DNA from: Lachnospiraceae bacterium
GTDB taxonomy: Bacteria; Bacillota; Clostridia; Lachnospirales; Lachnospiraceae
Assembly: GCA_029005135.1 (NCBI GenBank)
Contig: JAQXFO010000046.1
Span: forward strand, 30,900-94,899
DNA: 64,000 bases
Direction: 5' to 3'
Under the pieces are notes generated by a model, which searched no databases, was not told the DNA's origin, and was given only the letters and a program-made list of their open reading frames with translations. Shown here one piece after another: positions 1 to 9,540 of the stretch. The position numbers and the translations under genes were made by a program. Within the stretch, counting starts at the first letter, position 1. Each line of letters starts with the position of its first letter.

Positions 1-573
1 TTAAAAGACAAGCGCGATGAGCTGATGAGGGAATTCCTCGATCTCGTCCGCGTCAATATGTCGCTCCGTCAGGAAGTGGAAGCGGCGATCCGCCAGGCCA
101 ACACGGATTTCGTGGTGGCCCGGTCGGATATGTCGGATCAGATCCTGCGGACCGCTCTGATGGCGCCGAAGCAGGACGTCGAGCTGACCGCCGGCCGGCG
201 CAACGTCATGAGCGTCGATATTCCGGTCTTTGATTACAAGACACGCACACCGGATCCGAACGACATCTATTCATACGGCTACGCCTTCACGTCCAGCGAT
301 CTGGACGCGGCGGTGAAGTCGCTCAGCGATGTCTTTCCGAAAATGCTCAGACTGGCAGAGGTGGAAAAATCCTGTCAGCTGATGGCGGCGGAAATCGAAA
401 AAACAAGACGTCGCGTGAATGCCCTTGAGCATGTTATAATACCTGAGACGAAAGCGGGCATCAAATACATCACCATGAAGCTTGACGAGAACGAGAGAAG
501 TACGCAGATCCGTCTGATGAAGGTCAAGGACATGGTGCTTGAGGATGCTCATCATTACAGTGAAAGGGCTTAA
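1..573 (+). CDS. ntpD: V-type ATP synthase subunit D (5' end outside window)
   Basis: The frame is open from the first base, so this is the C-terminal 190 residues of a protein usually a little over 200 residues long. Subunit D is the central rotor shaft that links the catalytic A3B3 head to the membrane ring of V/A-type ATPases. The diagnostic C-terminal helix is present: RRVNALEHVIIPETKAGIKY, followed by the MKLDENERSTQIRLMKVKD segment. Subunit D usually sits late in the V-ATPase operon, so subunits A and B and the membrane subunits should lie to the left. Whether the enzyme uses H+ or Na+ cannot be judged from this subunit. Confidence 0.95.
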   Translation, partial: LKDKRDELMREFLDLVRVNMSLRQEVEAAIRQANTDFVVARSDMSDQILRTALMAPKQDVELTAGRRNVMSVDIPVFDYKTRTPDPNDIYSYGYAFTSSDLDAAVKSLSDVFPKMLRLAEVEKSCQLMAAEIEKTRRRVNALEHVIIPETKAGIKYITMKLDENERSTQIRLMKVKDMVLEDAHHYSERA

Positions 574-579
574 TGATAA

Positions 580-3057
580 TTGCTTAAAAAGATTCTCAGA
601 GTACTGGTCTTCCTGCTGACCTTTGCAGGGGGCGTTGTTGTCTTTTCCAACCTTATGAATACCGAAGAAATCGTCAGGGCGTCAGATCTGGAAGATCCGA
701 CGCTTCCTGTCGTTTGTATGGACTTTAACGGCATCAAGGCCGACCGGCTCTTCGGCTGTACGGAGGCCCTGGACCCGTCGGCGCAGCGGGAGACGCTGAT
801 CCCGCTGTCGGCGGACAAGACACTGAGTCTCTCCTGCAAGCCGTACGAGAATACGATCCGTTCCGCGATGTACGAGATCACCACGCCGGATACCGGCGTG
901 GTGGTGGCCAATGCCCAGATCGGCAACTTCAAACAGGACGGGGAGTATCAGACGGCCTCCTTTACGATCGGCGCGGCAATACTGATGAACTGCGAATACC
1001 CGATCCGCTTTACCCTGGAGCTTGACGACGGGCGGGAGATCTATTATTACGCCCGCCTGATCCAGCGTGCCCGCAATGACGCAGAGGCCTACCTGAGCTT
1101 TGTGACGGAATTTTATGAGACCTGCCTGAACAAAAGCGGTGCCTCATCGCTCAATGTCTACCTGGAATCAGACAATACCGTGACATCGGACTCCTTTACC
1201 CATGTGACGCTCAAGTCCTCCTTCGATCAGGTGACCTGGGGCAGCCTCAGTCCCCGTCTGTACCGCCGGGCCGTTCCCACGATCCATGAGATCAACAACA
1301 CCACCGGCACGGTGACACAGAGCTATGTTCTCGAAGCGGTCAATGATGACGGTGAGACCGAGCTTTACCGCGTGGAGGAATACTATCGCCTGCGCTATGA
1401 CAGCCGGCGTATCCGCCTGCTGGATTTTGAGCGCTCCGCCGTCGAGATTTTTGATCCCGCTGAAAGGAGCGTGGTGGCAGCCTCCTCCATCGCCGTCGGC
1501 GTGACGACCTCCGATCTGGTCTACAAGACGGACAGTGCCAATCAGAACCTGGCTTTCGTCCAGGACGATACCCTCTGGTGCTTCAGCAACGCGGCCCAGA
1601 AGCTCTCCTGTGTCTTCACTTACCATAAGGACACGGCGGACGGAGACGAGCGCTGTGACAACAGTGATTATGCCATTGAGATCATCCGTGTAACGACGGG
1701 CGGCGACATCGATTTCGTTGTCAGCGGTTATCACAGCCGCGGCGTCTACGAGGGCCGCCACGGCATCCTCGTCTGCCGCTATCTCGGTGAGAGCGCCTGT
1801 GTGGAGGAACGGTTCTTCATCCCCGATGACCGGGCGTCGGACCGCATTGCCGAAGATCTGGACCGGCTGAGCTATGTGACGCCGGGCGGGAGCTATTATG
1901 TTTATCTGAAGGGAAGCCTGTACCGTCTGGCACCGGGCAGTACGGAACCGGAGACGGTACTGACGGCTATCGATCCCGATTGTTTTGTAGCCTCGGGCAG
2001 CCAGAGCCGTGCCGCCTGGATGAATGAGATGGCGGCCGCCTCTTCGACGCACCTGACGGTCATGAACTTTGATGACGGCACCACCCAGACGATAACGGCC
2101 GACGAAGGCACCTGCCTCAAGGCTGTCGGCTTTATCAATGATGACTTTATCTACGGTATTGCCGATAAAAATGACCTGCGCCGCAGTGTGACGGGCCGCA
2201 TCCTGGTTTACCTGAGATCGCTGACCATCCTCGGTACCGACGGCGAGACGGTTATGACCTATGAAAAACCGGATATGCTGATCTCGTCCATCGCGATCAA
2301 GAGCGGTCTTATCGAGCTGCAGCGCGTCAGTAAAAATGCCGACGGCAGTTATACCGAGGAATCGACCGATAACATCATGAACAACCGCCAGACGGCGGAG
2401 ACGGCGGTCACCCTCAAGGGCACCGTCAACAGCCGTCAGGGCCGCGTCTATACCCTGATGCTGCCCACCACCGTTTCCACCATCAATCCGCTGGTGACGA
2501 CGGTGCCTCTCCGACGGGACAGCACCAGTCTGGAAATGCCCCTGCCGGCAGGCCGGCCGGCGGGCGAGCGCTATTATGTCTACGGCGGGGGTGAGCTTCA
2601 GAAGGTTCTCAGCGATCCGGCCGAGGCGATCCGTCAGGCCGACAGCCTGAGCGGCACCGTGCTGACAGATGACGGCACCTACCTCTACGAGCGGGGGGGC
2701 CGGGATACCGATAACGAGATCGCCAATGCGGACATTCCCGCCGCCATCATCGCCGATACCCTGGATGCCGATACGCTTCAGGAAAGGGCCGGAGACAGCG
2801 GCACGGTCCTGGATCTGACGGGCTGCTCCCTGGACCAGGTCCTCTATGAGGTCAGCTGCGGACGCCCGGTTCTGGCCAGGACGCCGGAGGGCGGGACGGC
2901 CCTCATCGTCGGCTACAATACCTACAACACCCGGCTCTATGATTTCGCGACGGGTGAGCATTACTGGTACGGCATCAACGACAGCACGGCCCTTTTTGCC
3001 GGTGGCGGCAATGTCTTTCTGACAATCCTCGAGCCGCAGGCGACCCTGAAGTCCTGA
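580..3057 (+). CDS. Unknown membrane-anchored extracytoplasmic protein, 825 aa
   Basis: I do not recognise this protein. It starts with TTG six bases after the subunit D stop, with an AAAGGG ribosome site inside the end of the upstream gene, so it is probably translated from the V-ATPase transcript. Residues about 5-25 form one hydrophobic segment after MLKK (signal anchor or uncleaved signal). The rest is soluble and has blade-like repeats between about residues 290 and 560 with frequent aromatic and acidic residues, which could be a beta-propeller. The last about 70 residues (LDQVLYEVSCGRPVLA, then GGTALIVGYN) resemble the second half of a C39-like papain-fold domain. I could not identify its nucleophile cysteine, so activity is doubtful. 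Function unknown. Confidence 0.85.
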   Translation: MLKKILRVLVFLLTFAGGVVVFSNLMNTEEIVRASDLEDPTLPVVCMDFNGIKADRLFGCTEALDPSAQRETLIPLSADKTLSLSCKPYENTIRSAMYEITTPDTGVVVANAQIGNFKQDGEYQTASFTIGAAILMNCEYPIRFTLELDDGREIYYYARLIQRARNDAEAYLSFVTEFYETCLNKSGASSLNVYLESDNTVTSDSFTHVTLKSSFDQVTWGSLSPRLYRRAVPTIHEINNTTGTVTQSYVLEAVNDDGETELYRVEEYYRLRYDSRRIRLLDFERSAVEIFDPAERSVVAASSIAVGVTTSDLVYKTDSANQNLAFVQDDTLWCFSNAAQKLSCVFTYHKDTADGDERCDNSDYAIEIIRVTTGGDIDFVVSGYHSRGVYEGRHGILVCRYLGESACVEERFFIPDDRASDRIAEDLDRLSYVTPGGSYYVYLKGSLYRLAPGSTEPETVLTAIDPDCFVASGSQSRAAWMNEMAAASSTHLTVMNFDDGTTQTITADEGTCLKAVGFINDDFIYGIADKNDLRRSVTGRILVYLRSLTILGTDGETVMTYEKPDMLISSIAIKSGLIELQRVSKNADGSYTEESTDNIMNNRQTAETAVTLKGTVNSRQGRVYTLMLPTTVSTINPLVTTVPLRRDSTSLEMPLPAGRPAGERYYVYGGGELQKVLSDPAEAIRQADSLSGTVLTDDGTYLYERGGRDTDNEIANADIPAAIIADTLDADTLQERAGDSGTVLDLTGCSLDQVLYEVSCGRPVLARTPEGGTALIVGYNTYNTRLYDFATGEHYWYGINDSTALFAGGGNVFLTILEPQATLKS

Positions 3058-3064
3058 ATAAGGC

Positions 3065-3093
3065 CTGACAGAAGAGAGCGGGCGTGATATAAT
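3065..3093 (+). promoter_or_regulatory. Sigma-70-type promoter of asnS
   Basis: CTGACA (3065-3070), a 17-base spacer and TATAAT (3088-3093). It lies just after the unknown 825-aa gene and about 90 bases before the asnS start. The leader is too short for a T-box. Confidence 0.8.
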
Positions 3094-3183
3094 ACGGGTT
3101 GCCCTGCAGGCCTTTCGCACCGCCAAAGACTGCCGGGACGGCATTTTCGAAAAAAAGAATATACACTGACAAAGGAGTCATAT

Positions 3184-4578
3184 ATGGAGAAGCTGGTAAC
3201 CGTCAGAGAGCTGTTCAAACACACAGAAGATTATCTGGATAAGAAGATTGCCGTGGGCGGCTGGGTGCGTTCCATCCGCGCTTCGAAAAACTTCGGTTTT
3301 GTCGTTGTCCATGACGGCACCTTTTTCGATACCCTGCAGGTCGTTATCCACGACAGCATGGTGAATTTCGCGCAGATCAGCAAGCTGAACGTCGGCTCGG
3401 CTGTTATCGTCCGCGGCACCCTGGTGGCAACACCGGAGGCCGGGCAGCCCTTCGAGATCCAGGCCGACGCGGTCGAGGTGGAAGGCGCTTCCACACCGGA
3501 TTATCCGCTGCAGAAGAAGCGTCACAGCATCGAATTCCTGAGAACGATGCCGCATCTGCGTGCCCGCACCAATGTCTTCCAGGCGGTCTTCCGCATCCGT
3601 TCCCTCTGTGCCTACGCCATTCATCAGTATTTCCAGGACAGAGGCTTTGTCTATGTCCATACACCTCTGATTACCGGCTCCGACTGTGAGGGCGCCGGCG
3701 AGATGTTCCAGGTGACGACACTGGCTCTCAACGATCCGCCGCGCACGGAGGACGGCGCCATCGACTTCAGCAAGGACTTCGTCGGCAAGGCCACGAACCT
3801 GACGGTCTCCGGCCAGCTGAACGGCGAGACCTATGCCCAGGCCTTCCGCAACATCTACACCTTCGGTCCCACCTTCCGCGCCGAGAATTCCAATACACCG
3901 CGCCATGCGGCCGAGTTCTGGATGATCGAGCCGGAAATGGCCTTCGCCGATCTGGAGGATGATATGGCCTGCGCCGAGGGCATGCTCAAATTCGTCATTA
4001 ACTATGTGATGGAAAATGCGCCCGAGGAGATGGCTTTCCTCAATAAATTTGTGGACAAGGGCCTGATCGACCGTCTGAACGGTGTCCGCCATGCCAAATT
4101 CGCCCATGTCACCTACACGGAGGCTGTCGAGATCCTTCAGTCTTCCGGCAGGGACTTCGAATACCCGGTGTCCTGGGGCGTGGATCTTCAAACTGAGCAT
4201 GAGCGTTATCTGACGGAGGAGGTCTTCAAGGGGCCGGTCTTCGTTACCGATTACCCGAAGGAGATCAAGGCCTTCTATATGAAGCTGAACCCGGATGGCC
4301 GGACGGTGGCCGCCGTCGACTGCCTGGTACCGGGCATCGGCGAGATCATCGGCGGTTCTCAGCGTGAGGATGACTACGAGGTTCTGAAATCCCGGATTGA
4401 GGAGCTGGGAATGGATCCGGCCGGCTACGATTTCTATCTGGATCTGCGCCGCTACGGTACGACACGCCATGCCGGCTTTGGCCTGGGCTTCGAGCGCTGC
4501 GTCATGTATCTGACAGGCATGACCAACATCCGCGATGTCCTGCCTTTCCCGAGAACCACCGGCAGCTGCGAGCTGTAA
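3184..4578 (+). CDS. asnS: Asparaginyl-tRNA synthetase
   Basis: Charges tRNA-Asn with asparagine in the cytoplasm. The 464-residue length is normal for bacterial AsnRS. An N-terminal OB-fold anticodon-binding domain (about 1-120, with the [17 protein letters not shown] segment) is followed by a class II catalytic domain. Visible class II features are [20 protein letters not shown] (motif 2 region) and [20 protein letters not shown] (motif 3) near the C terminus. The ATG follows AAAGGAG at good spacing. It is monocistronic: its own consensus promoter lies upstream and a strong terminator downstream. Confidence 0.97.
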   Translation: MEKLVTVRELFKHTEDYLDKKIAVGGWVRSIRASKNFGFVVVHDGTFFDTLQVVIHDSMVNFAQISKLNVGSAVIVRGTLVATPEAGQPFEIQADAVEVEGASTPDYPLQKKRHSIEFLRTMPHLRARTNVFQAVFRIRSLCAYAIHQYFQDRGFVYVHTPLITGSDCEGAGEMFQVTTLALNDPPRTEDGAIDFSKDFVGKATNLTVSGQLNGETYAQAFRNIYTFGPTFRAENSNTPRHAAEFWMIEPEMAFADLEDDMACAEGMLKFVINYVMENAPEEMAFLNKFVDKGLIDRLNGVRHAKFAHVTYTEAVEILQSSGRDFEYPVSWGVDLQTEHERYLTEEVFKGPVFVTDYPKEIKAFYMKLNPDGRTVAAVDCLVPGIGEIIGGSQREDDYEVLKSRIEELGMDPAGYDFYLDLRRYGTTRHAGFGLGFERCVMYLTGMTNIRDVLPFPRTTGSCEL

Positions 4579-4626
4579 AAGGTGCCCGGCGGGCCCGGAG
4601 CCTGTCAGGAATTATAAGGCAATCAG

Positions 4627-4655
4627 GCAGACTGCTGCGGCAGTCTGCTTTTTTC
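4627..4655 (+). terminator. Rho-independent terminator of asnS
   Basis: Perfect 9-bp stem GCAGACTGC / GCAGTCTGC around a TGCG loop, followed directly by a T run (4649-4654). Confidence 0.92.
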
Positions 4656-4719
4656 TTTACTGAATTTTTTCCGGAGGCCCTTCCGGGCTAAGGGTGTTTT
4701 TTTGGACTACAGGAAACGG

Positions 4720-4725
4720 TATAAT
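4720..4725 (+). promoter_or_regulatory. -10 element ahead of rmuC
   Basis: A perfect TATAAT lies about 50 bases before the rmuC start. The -35 is poor, with only a T-rich tract at the right distance, so this is a tentative promoter for the rmuC-addB-addA run. Confidence 0.5.
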
Positions 4726-4773
4726 GGGAACAAACGTTATGCCTGAATCATGATCGTACGGAAGGATGGCTTT

Positions 4774-6081
4774 ATGGAATGGAATGATATCCTGCTGGTC
4801 GCGGCGGCTTTGGCAGCGATCCTTATGTGTGTGCTTCTCATCGTGCTGCTGGTGCGTCAGAAGGCCCTGGAAGGGCGCCTCGACAGAGAGGATGTGCGTG
4901 ATGAGCTTCTCAGAATACGGGAGAAGATCGATACCGGCGCCCACAGCCGGGAGCATGCCGATGCCGTTCTCCGTCAGGAGGTATCCCTTAATCTTCAGCG
5001 CATGTCTCAGTATCAGCAGGCGCAGCTCAATGACATGGCGGAGAGGCAGGCCGAGACCTTCCGGAACATCCGCGACGACAACAACATTTTCCGGGATAAG
5101 CTGGTGGAGGCGGTGGCCCTTTCCATGGAAAAGCTGCAGAACGCCAACGAGAAGAGGCTGACGGCGATCCAGGGGGTCGTCGACGAGCAGCTCGGCCGGC
5201 ATCTCAATGAACGTCTGGAGACGAGCTTTGCCGGCGTGACGCAGCAGCTGAACAGCCTGTACCGGTCTCTGGGTGAGCTGAAGGAACTGTCCGGCGGCGT
5301 TTCCGAACTGAACCGCACCCTGGCTAATGTGAAGACCCGAGGCAACTGGGGCGAAGTCCAGCTGCGGCGGATTCTGGAGGAGACGATGGCTCCCGGCCAG
5401 TTTGTGAGCAATGTCGTCACCAAACGAGGCTCCCGCGACCGGGTGGAATTCGCGGTGCGTTTTCCGGCTTCCGTCGACGGCGGGGAGGATGTGCTGATGC
5501 CCATCGACGCCAAGTTCCCGGCGGATATCTACAACCGTGTGATTGATGCCGCCGACAGGGGCGACAGCGAGGCTCTGACCGAGGCGCAGAACGACCTGAA
5601 GAACCGCATCAAAAAGGAAGCCTCCGACATCGCCGGCAAATATCTGGATCCGCCCAGAACCACGAATTTTGCCTTCCTCTACCTGCCCACCGAAGGCCTC
5701 TACGCCGAGGTGCTGCGTCTCGACGGACTGACGGAGGCCTGCCAGAAGAAGGGGGTCATTGTGACCGGTCCGACCACCGTGACGGCGGTGCTTAACAGCC
5801 TCCGGGTCGGCTTCCGCAACGTGGCCCTGTCGAAGAAAAGTGTCGAGGTACTGAAACTTCTGGAGGCGGTCAAGGGCCAGATCGGTCATCTTGATGACGT
5901 GGTGGCCAGGACCCAGAAAAAACTGGAGGAGGCCGTGGGCCTCACCGAGGATATACAGAAGAGGACACGCCGTCTGAACAGCCGTATGAAGACCGTTGGC
6001 GAGATGGATCAGGCTGCTTCCGATGCGCTGCTGGATCTGGGAAACGATAACGACCTTTTGATGCAGGAAGAGGATAACTAA
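4774..6081 (+). CDS. rmuC: RmuC-family DNA recombination protein
   Basis: RmuC proteins have a PD-(D/E)XK-like nuclease fold and were found in E. coli as limiting inverted-repeat rearrangements; the exact biochemistry is not settled. The ATG at 4774 is preferred because GGAAGG lies 8 bases before it; an in-frame ATG at 4750 has no ribosome site. Residues about 5-27 are one membrane segment and about 40-150 a coiled coil. The conserved core includes KTRGNWGEVQLRRILEE, VLMPIDAKFPADIYNR and the FAFLYLPTEGLYAEVLR segment. The 435-residue length is typical. It lies three bases upstream of addB, which fits a DNA repair operon. Confidence 0.93.
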   Translation: MEWNDILLVAAALAAILMCVLLIVLLVRQKALEGRLDREDVRDELLRIREKIDTGAHSREHADAVLRQEVSLNLQRMSQYQQAQLNDMAERQAETFRNIRDDNNIFRDKLVEAVALSMEKLQNANEKRLTAIQGVVDEQLGRHLNERLETSFAGVTQQLNSLYRSLGELKELSGGVSELNRTLANVKTRGNWGEVQLRRILEETMAPGQFVSNVVTKRGSRDRVEFAVRFPASVDGGEDVLMPIDAKFPADIYNRVIDAADRGDSEALTEAQNDLKNRIKKEASDIAGKYLDPPRTTNFAFLYLPTEGLYAEVLRLDGLTEACQKKGVIVTGPTTVTAVLNSLRVGFRNVALSKKSVEVLKLLEAVKGQIGHLDDVVARTQKKLEEAVGLTEDIQKRTRRLNSRMKTVGEMDQAASDALLDLGNDNDLLMQEEDN

Positions 6082-6084
6082 GCT

Positions 6085-9000
6085 ATGGCACTTCAGCTGA
6101 TTACCGGACCGTCCGGTTCAGGCAAGACATACCGTCTGATGACGACGGTCATCGAAGAATCCCGCAGACATCCGGACCGCACCTATCTCGTGATCGTACC
6201 GGAACAGTTTTCCATGCAGACACAGGACATCCTGACGGCGATGCATCCCGGCGGTGCGATCCTCAATATCGATGTTCTGTCCTTTGCGCGCCTGGCCTAC
6301 CGCGTCTTTGACGAGGTGGGCTTTCGCCAGTATGAACTCCTGGAGGAGATCGGCAAGACCTTCCTTCTTCAGAAAGCGGCTCTCGACAAGGCTGCCGGGC
6401 TGCCCTATCTGGGCAGCCGCTTAAGGCGTCCCGGGTGCCTGGCCGATATGAAATCCGTGATCTCCGAGCTGGTACAGTACGAGATCACGCCGGAGAAGCT
6501 GGCCGGAGCGGTTTCGGCGGCCGGGGACAGCTTCTACCGCATCAAAATGACCGACATCGGCACCTTGTATACCACCTACCGGGAATACCTGGGCGACCGG
6601 CTGATGACCGCGGAGGAGGTACCGGACAAGCTGGCGGAGATCGCGGATCAGTCGCATCTTCTTAAGGAGGCCGTCATTGCCTTCGACGGCTTCACCGGCT
6701 TTACGCCGATCCAGCTGAAGCTGATCAGGAAAATGCTGCCTCTGGCTTCGGACGTCTTCTGCACCGTGACCTGTGATGACAGCAGCACCGATGACGGAGA
6801 GGACGCCCTTTTCCATATGAGCCATGTGATGATCCGCACGCTGACGCAGCTGGCTGCCGAGACCGGCACGGCGGTGCTGCCGTCTCTTCGGCTGACAGGG
6901 ACGCCCCAAAGCCGCTTTGGCCATGCGCCGGCTCTGGATTTTCTGGAAAAAACGATTTTCCGCCGGGATAACCGTGTGTACGGCGGCGAATGCCCGGAGA
7001 TCGCCCTTTGCCTCTATGACGATCCGGCCCGGGAAGCCGAGGGCTGTGCCCGGCGTATCGCCTCCCTGGTGAGGACGGAGGGTTACCGTTACCGTGACGT
7101 CGCGGTCATCTGCGGCGATCTCGCCGGCAAGGCCGGCAGCATCCGGAGAGCCTTTCGCGAGGAGGGCATTCCCGTCTTCATTGATGACAAACGCCCTCTC
7201 CTCAACAATCCCTTCGTGGAGACCCTGCGCTCGGCGGTGGAGGCCTGCGTGGACGGCTACAGCTATGACGCTGTTTTCCGTTTTCTCAAGGCCGGCATGA
7301 CTGATCTCACGGAAACGGAAGTGTCCCGGCTGGAAAACTATGTGCTTGCCTGCGGCATTCGGGGCAAAAAGGCCTGGCGACAGCCCTTCACACGCCCCGG
7401 CCGGACGGAGACGGAGGCCTCTCTGGCGGCCCTCAATGACAGCCGTCGGGCTGTCACAGCCCTTCTCGATCCGCTGTCGGAGGCTCTGGCCGGCCGCCGG
7501 CAGACGGTTCGCGACGCGGCGGAGGCTCTTTACCGGCTGTGTCTTGACCTGCGCTGCCAGGAAAAGCTGGAGGGCCGCCGGCTGTATTTTGCCGATAACG
7601 GCCGCCCTGATCTGGAACGGGAATACGCCCAGATATACGGCAAAGTGATGAGCATCCTCGACAAGCTGGTGGCGGTGCTGGGCGATGAGATCCTGCCGAT
7701 GGGGGATTTTCAGGCCCTTTTGGAGGCCGGTCTGGCCGAGATCCGCATCGGCGTCATTCCGCCCCTGTGTGACCAGGTGACGGTGGGCGATGTGGAGCGG
7801 ACCCGTCTTAAGGATGTGAAGATCCTCTTCTTTATCGGTGTGCAGGAGGGCGTGATCCCCAAAGTGCCCGAGGAGAGCGGCTTTCTCAACGAAGCGGACC
7901 GGGAGAGACTGCAGGATGCCGGTCTGAGGCTGCGCCCGTCCCGGCGCGAAGCGGTGTATATTCAGAATTTCTACCTCTATCTGGCCCTGACGCGGCCGTC
8001 GGACAGGCTGATCCTGTCCTATACCGCCGCTGACGGCAGCGGCAAGGCTGTCCGTCCGGCTTATCTCATCAGCCGCCTGAGACGCCTCTTTCCGAAGCTC
8101 AGGGAGACACTGCCGTCTGAGACGGTGGAGGCGCTGGCCGAAAGACCCGCCGACTGCCGCCGCCTGCTGGCCGAGCCGGTGCGTCGCCTGAAGGATCAGG
8201 AGCCGGCGCCGGCCTGGTATGAGCTCTACGCCTGGTTCCTGCGCCATCCCGAGGAGCGGAGGCGTCTGAACGGCCTCCTCGAGGGTGCCTCCTACCGCAA
8301 GGGGAAAGACAACCTCTCCGGTGCCTCCGCCAGGCAGCTCTACGGACGGCTTCTCCGGAATTCGGCCACCCGTCTCGAGACCTTCGCCGCCTGCCCCTTC
8401 CGGCATTTTGCGGATTACGGCCTCAGGCTTAAGGAACGGGAAGAATATGATTTCACGGGGATCGACCGCGGACAGCTTATCCATGAAGCCCTGGAGATCT
8501 TCGGCCGCCGGACCCGGGAGAAAGCGCTCTCCTGGGCGTCCCTGTCTGATGAAACATTGGTGCAGCTGTCCGATGAGAGTCTTATGGCCGCGGCTGCGGG
8601 ACACCCTTATCTGACGGGGGATGCCCGGCAGGCGTATGAGACAGAGCGGCTCAGGCCCCTCCTCAGAACCACCGTCGAGGCCATACGTCAGCAGATAGCC
8701 GCCGGGGATTTTGAACCCGGCGCCATGGAAGCCGTTTTCGGGGACGATGCGGATGCCGCGCAGGTCATGACATTGCCGGACGGCACCCGTATGCTGCTGA
8801 CGGGCCGTATCGACCGCATCGATATCTGTGACGAGGGCGATGTCCGTTATCTGAAGGTCATCGATTACAAGAGCGGCAGCAAGACCTTCGATATGGGCGA
8901 ACTCTATTACGGTCTGCAGCTCCAGCTGCCCCTTTATCTGGAGGCGGCCCTGCGGCTGGCCGCCCGGGACGGCAGGACCGTCGTGCCGGCGGCGCTGCTG

Positions 9001-9528
9001 TACCATACCGTCAGCGATCCCATGATCACGTATGAGGATGGGATGACTGAAGAGGAATGCCGCGAAAAGCGTCGTCTTCTCCTCCGGGGAAATGGTTTCG
9101 TCTCTTCGGAGCCGTCCGTCTACCGGCACCTTGATCGCGATCTGAAGCCCGGTGTCCGATCCCTGGCGGTGCCGATGAAGCTCAACAAAAACGGCAGCCC
9201 CGATTCCCGTACCCAAGCCGGCGATACGGCAGCCTTCCTGACCATCAGCCGCTACGCCGTTGTCAAAGCTGCCGCCATCGGCAGTGCCATCATGGGCGGC
9301 GAGACCGCCGTCAGCCCCTATCGGCTGAAGAGCAGCAAAGCCTGCAGCTGGTGCCCCTATCACGACATCTGCGGTTTCGACGAAAGACTGGCCGGCTGCG
9401 AGTACCGGGAGCTGGCGCTCCTTGACAGTGAGACCGCCCTGGCAGCCATGCAGGAGAGGCTGAACGGCGGAGCGGCCGGCGACGGACAGGACTCTGACGG
9501 TACCGATAATGAAACACAGGCCGGATAA
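6085..9528 (+). CDS. addB: ATP-dependent helicase/nuclease subunit AddB
   Basis: One half of the AddAB double-strand-break resection enzyme, the RecBCD counterpart of most Bacillota. The 1147-residue protein begins with a Walker A motif (GPSGSGKT, residues 8-15) and has an inactivated helicase-like middle. Its C-terminal RecB-type nuclease domain shows GRIDRIDI and VIDYKSG. Four cysteines, one near residue 770 (FAACPF) and three in CSWCPYHDIC near 1087-1096, match the AddB iron-sulfur staple that holds the nuclease domain. addA begins 12 bases downstream. Confidence 0.96.
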   Translation: MALQLITGPSGSGKTYRLMTTVIEESRRHPDRTYLVIVPEQFSMQTQDILTAMHPGGAILNIDVLSFARLAYRVFDEVGFRQYELLEEIGKTFLLQKAALDKAAGLPYLGSRLRRPGCLADMKSVISELVQYEITPEKLAGAVSAAGDSFYRIKMTDIGTLYTTYREYLGDRLMTAEEVPDKLAEIADQSHLLKEAVIAFDGFTGFTPIQLKLIRKMLPLASDVFCTVTCDDSSTDDGEDALFHMSHVMIRTLTQLAAETGTAVLPSLRLTGTPQSRFGHAPALDFLEKTIFRRDNRVYGGECPEIALCLYDDPAREAEGCARRIASLVRTEGYRYRDVAVICGDLAGKAGSIRRAFREEGIPVFIDDKRPLLNNPFVETLRSAVEACVDGYSYDAVFRFLKAGMTDLTETEVSRLENYVLACGIRGKKAWRQPFTRPGRTETEASLAALNDSRRAVTALLDPLSEALAGRRQTVRDAAEALYRLCLDLRCQEKLEGRRLYFADNGRPDLEREYAQIYGKVMSILDKLVAVLGDEILPMGDFQALLEAGLAEIRIGVIPPLCDQVTVGDVERTRLKDVKILFFIGVQEGVIPKVPEESGFLNEADRERLQDAGLRLRPSRREAVYIQNFYLYLALTRPSDRLILSYTAADGSGKAVRPAYLISRLRRLFPKLRETLPSETVEALAERPADCRRLLAEPVRRLKDQEPAPAWYELYAWFLRHPEERRRLNGLLEGASYRKGKDNLSGASARQLYGRLLRNSATRLETFAACPFRHFADYGLRLKEREEYDFTGIDRGQLIHEALEIFGRRTREKALSWASLSDETLVQLSDESLMAAAAGHPYLTGDARQAYETERLRPLLRTTVEAIRQQIAAGDFEPGAMEAVFGDDADAAQVMTLPDGTRMLLTGRIDRIDICDEGDVRYLKVIDYKSGSKTFDMGELYYGLQLQLPLYLEAALRLAARDGRTVVPAALLYHTVSDPMITYEDGMTEEECREKRRLLLRGNGFVSSEPSVYRHLDRDLKPGVRSLAVPMKLNKNGSPDSRTQAGDTAAFLTISRYAVVKAAAIGSAIMGGETAVSPYRLKSSKACSWCPYHDICGFDERLAGCEYRELALLDSETALAAMQERLNGGAAGDGQDSDGTDNETQAG

Positions 9529-9540
9529 AGGAGAGATACC

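Noticed and set aside
3094..3183. Possible T-box leader ahead of asnS
   Set aside because: The leader is only about 90 bases, and no T-box antiterminator sequence is present. The gap before proS is only 12 bases.
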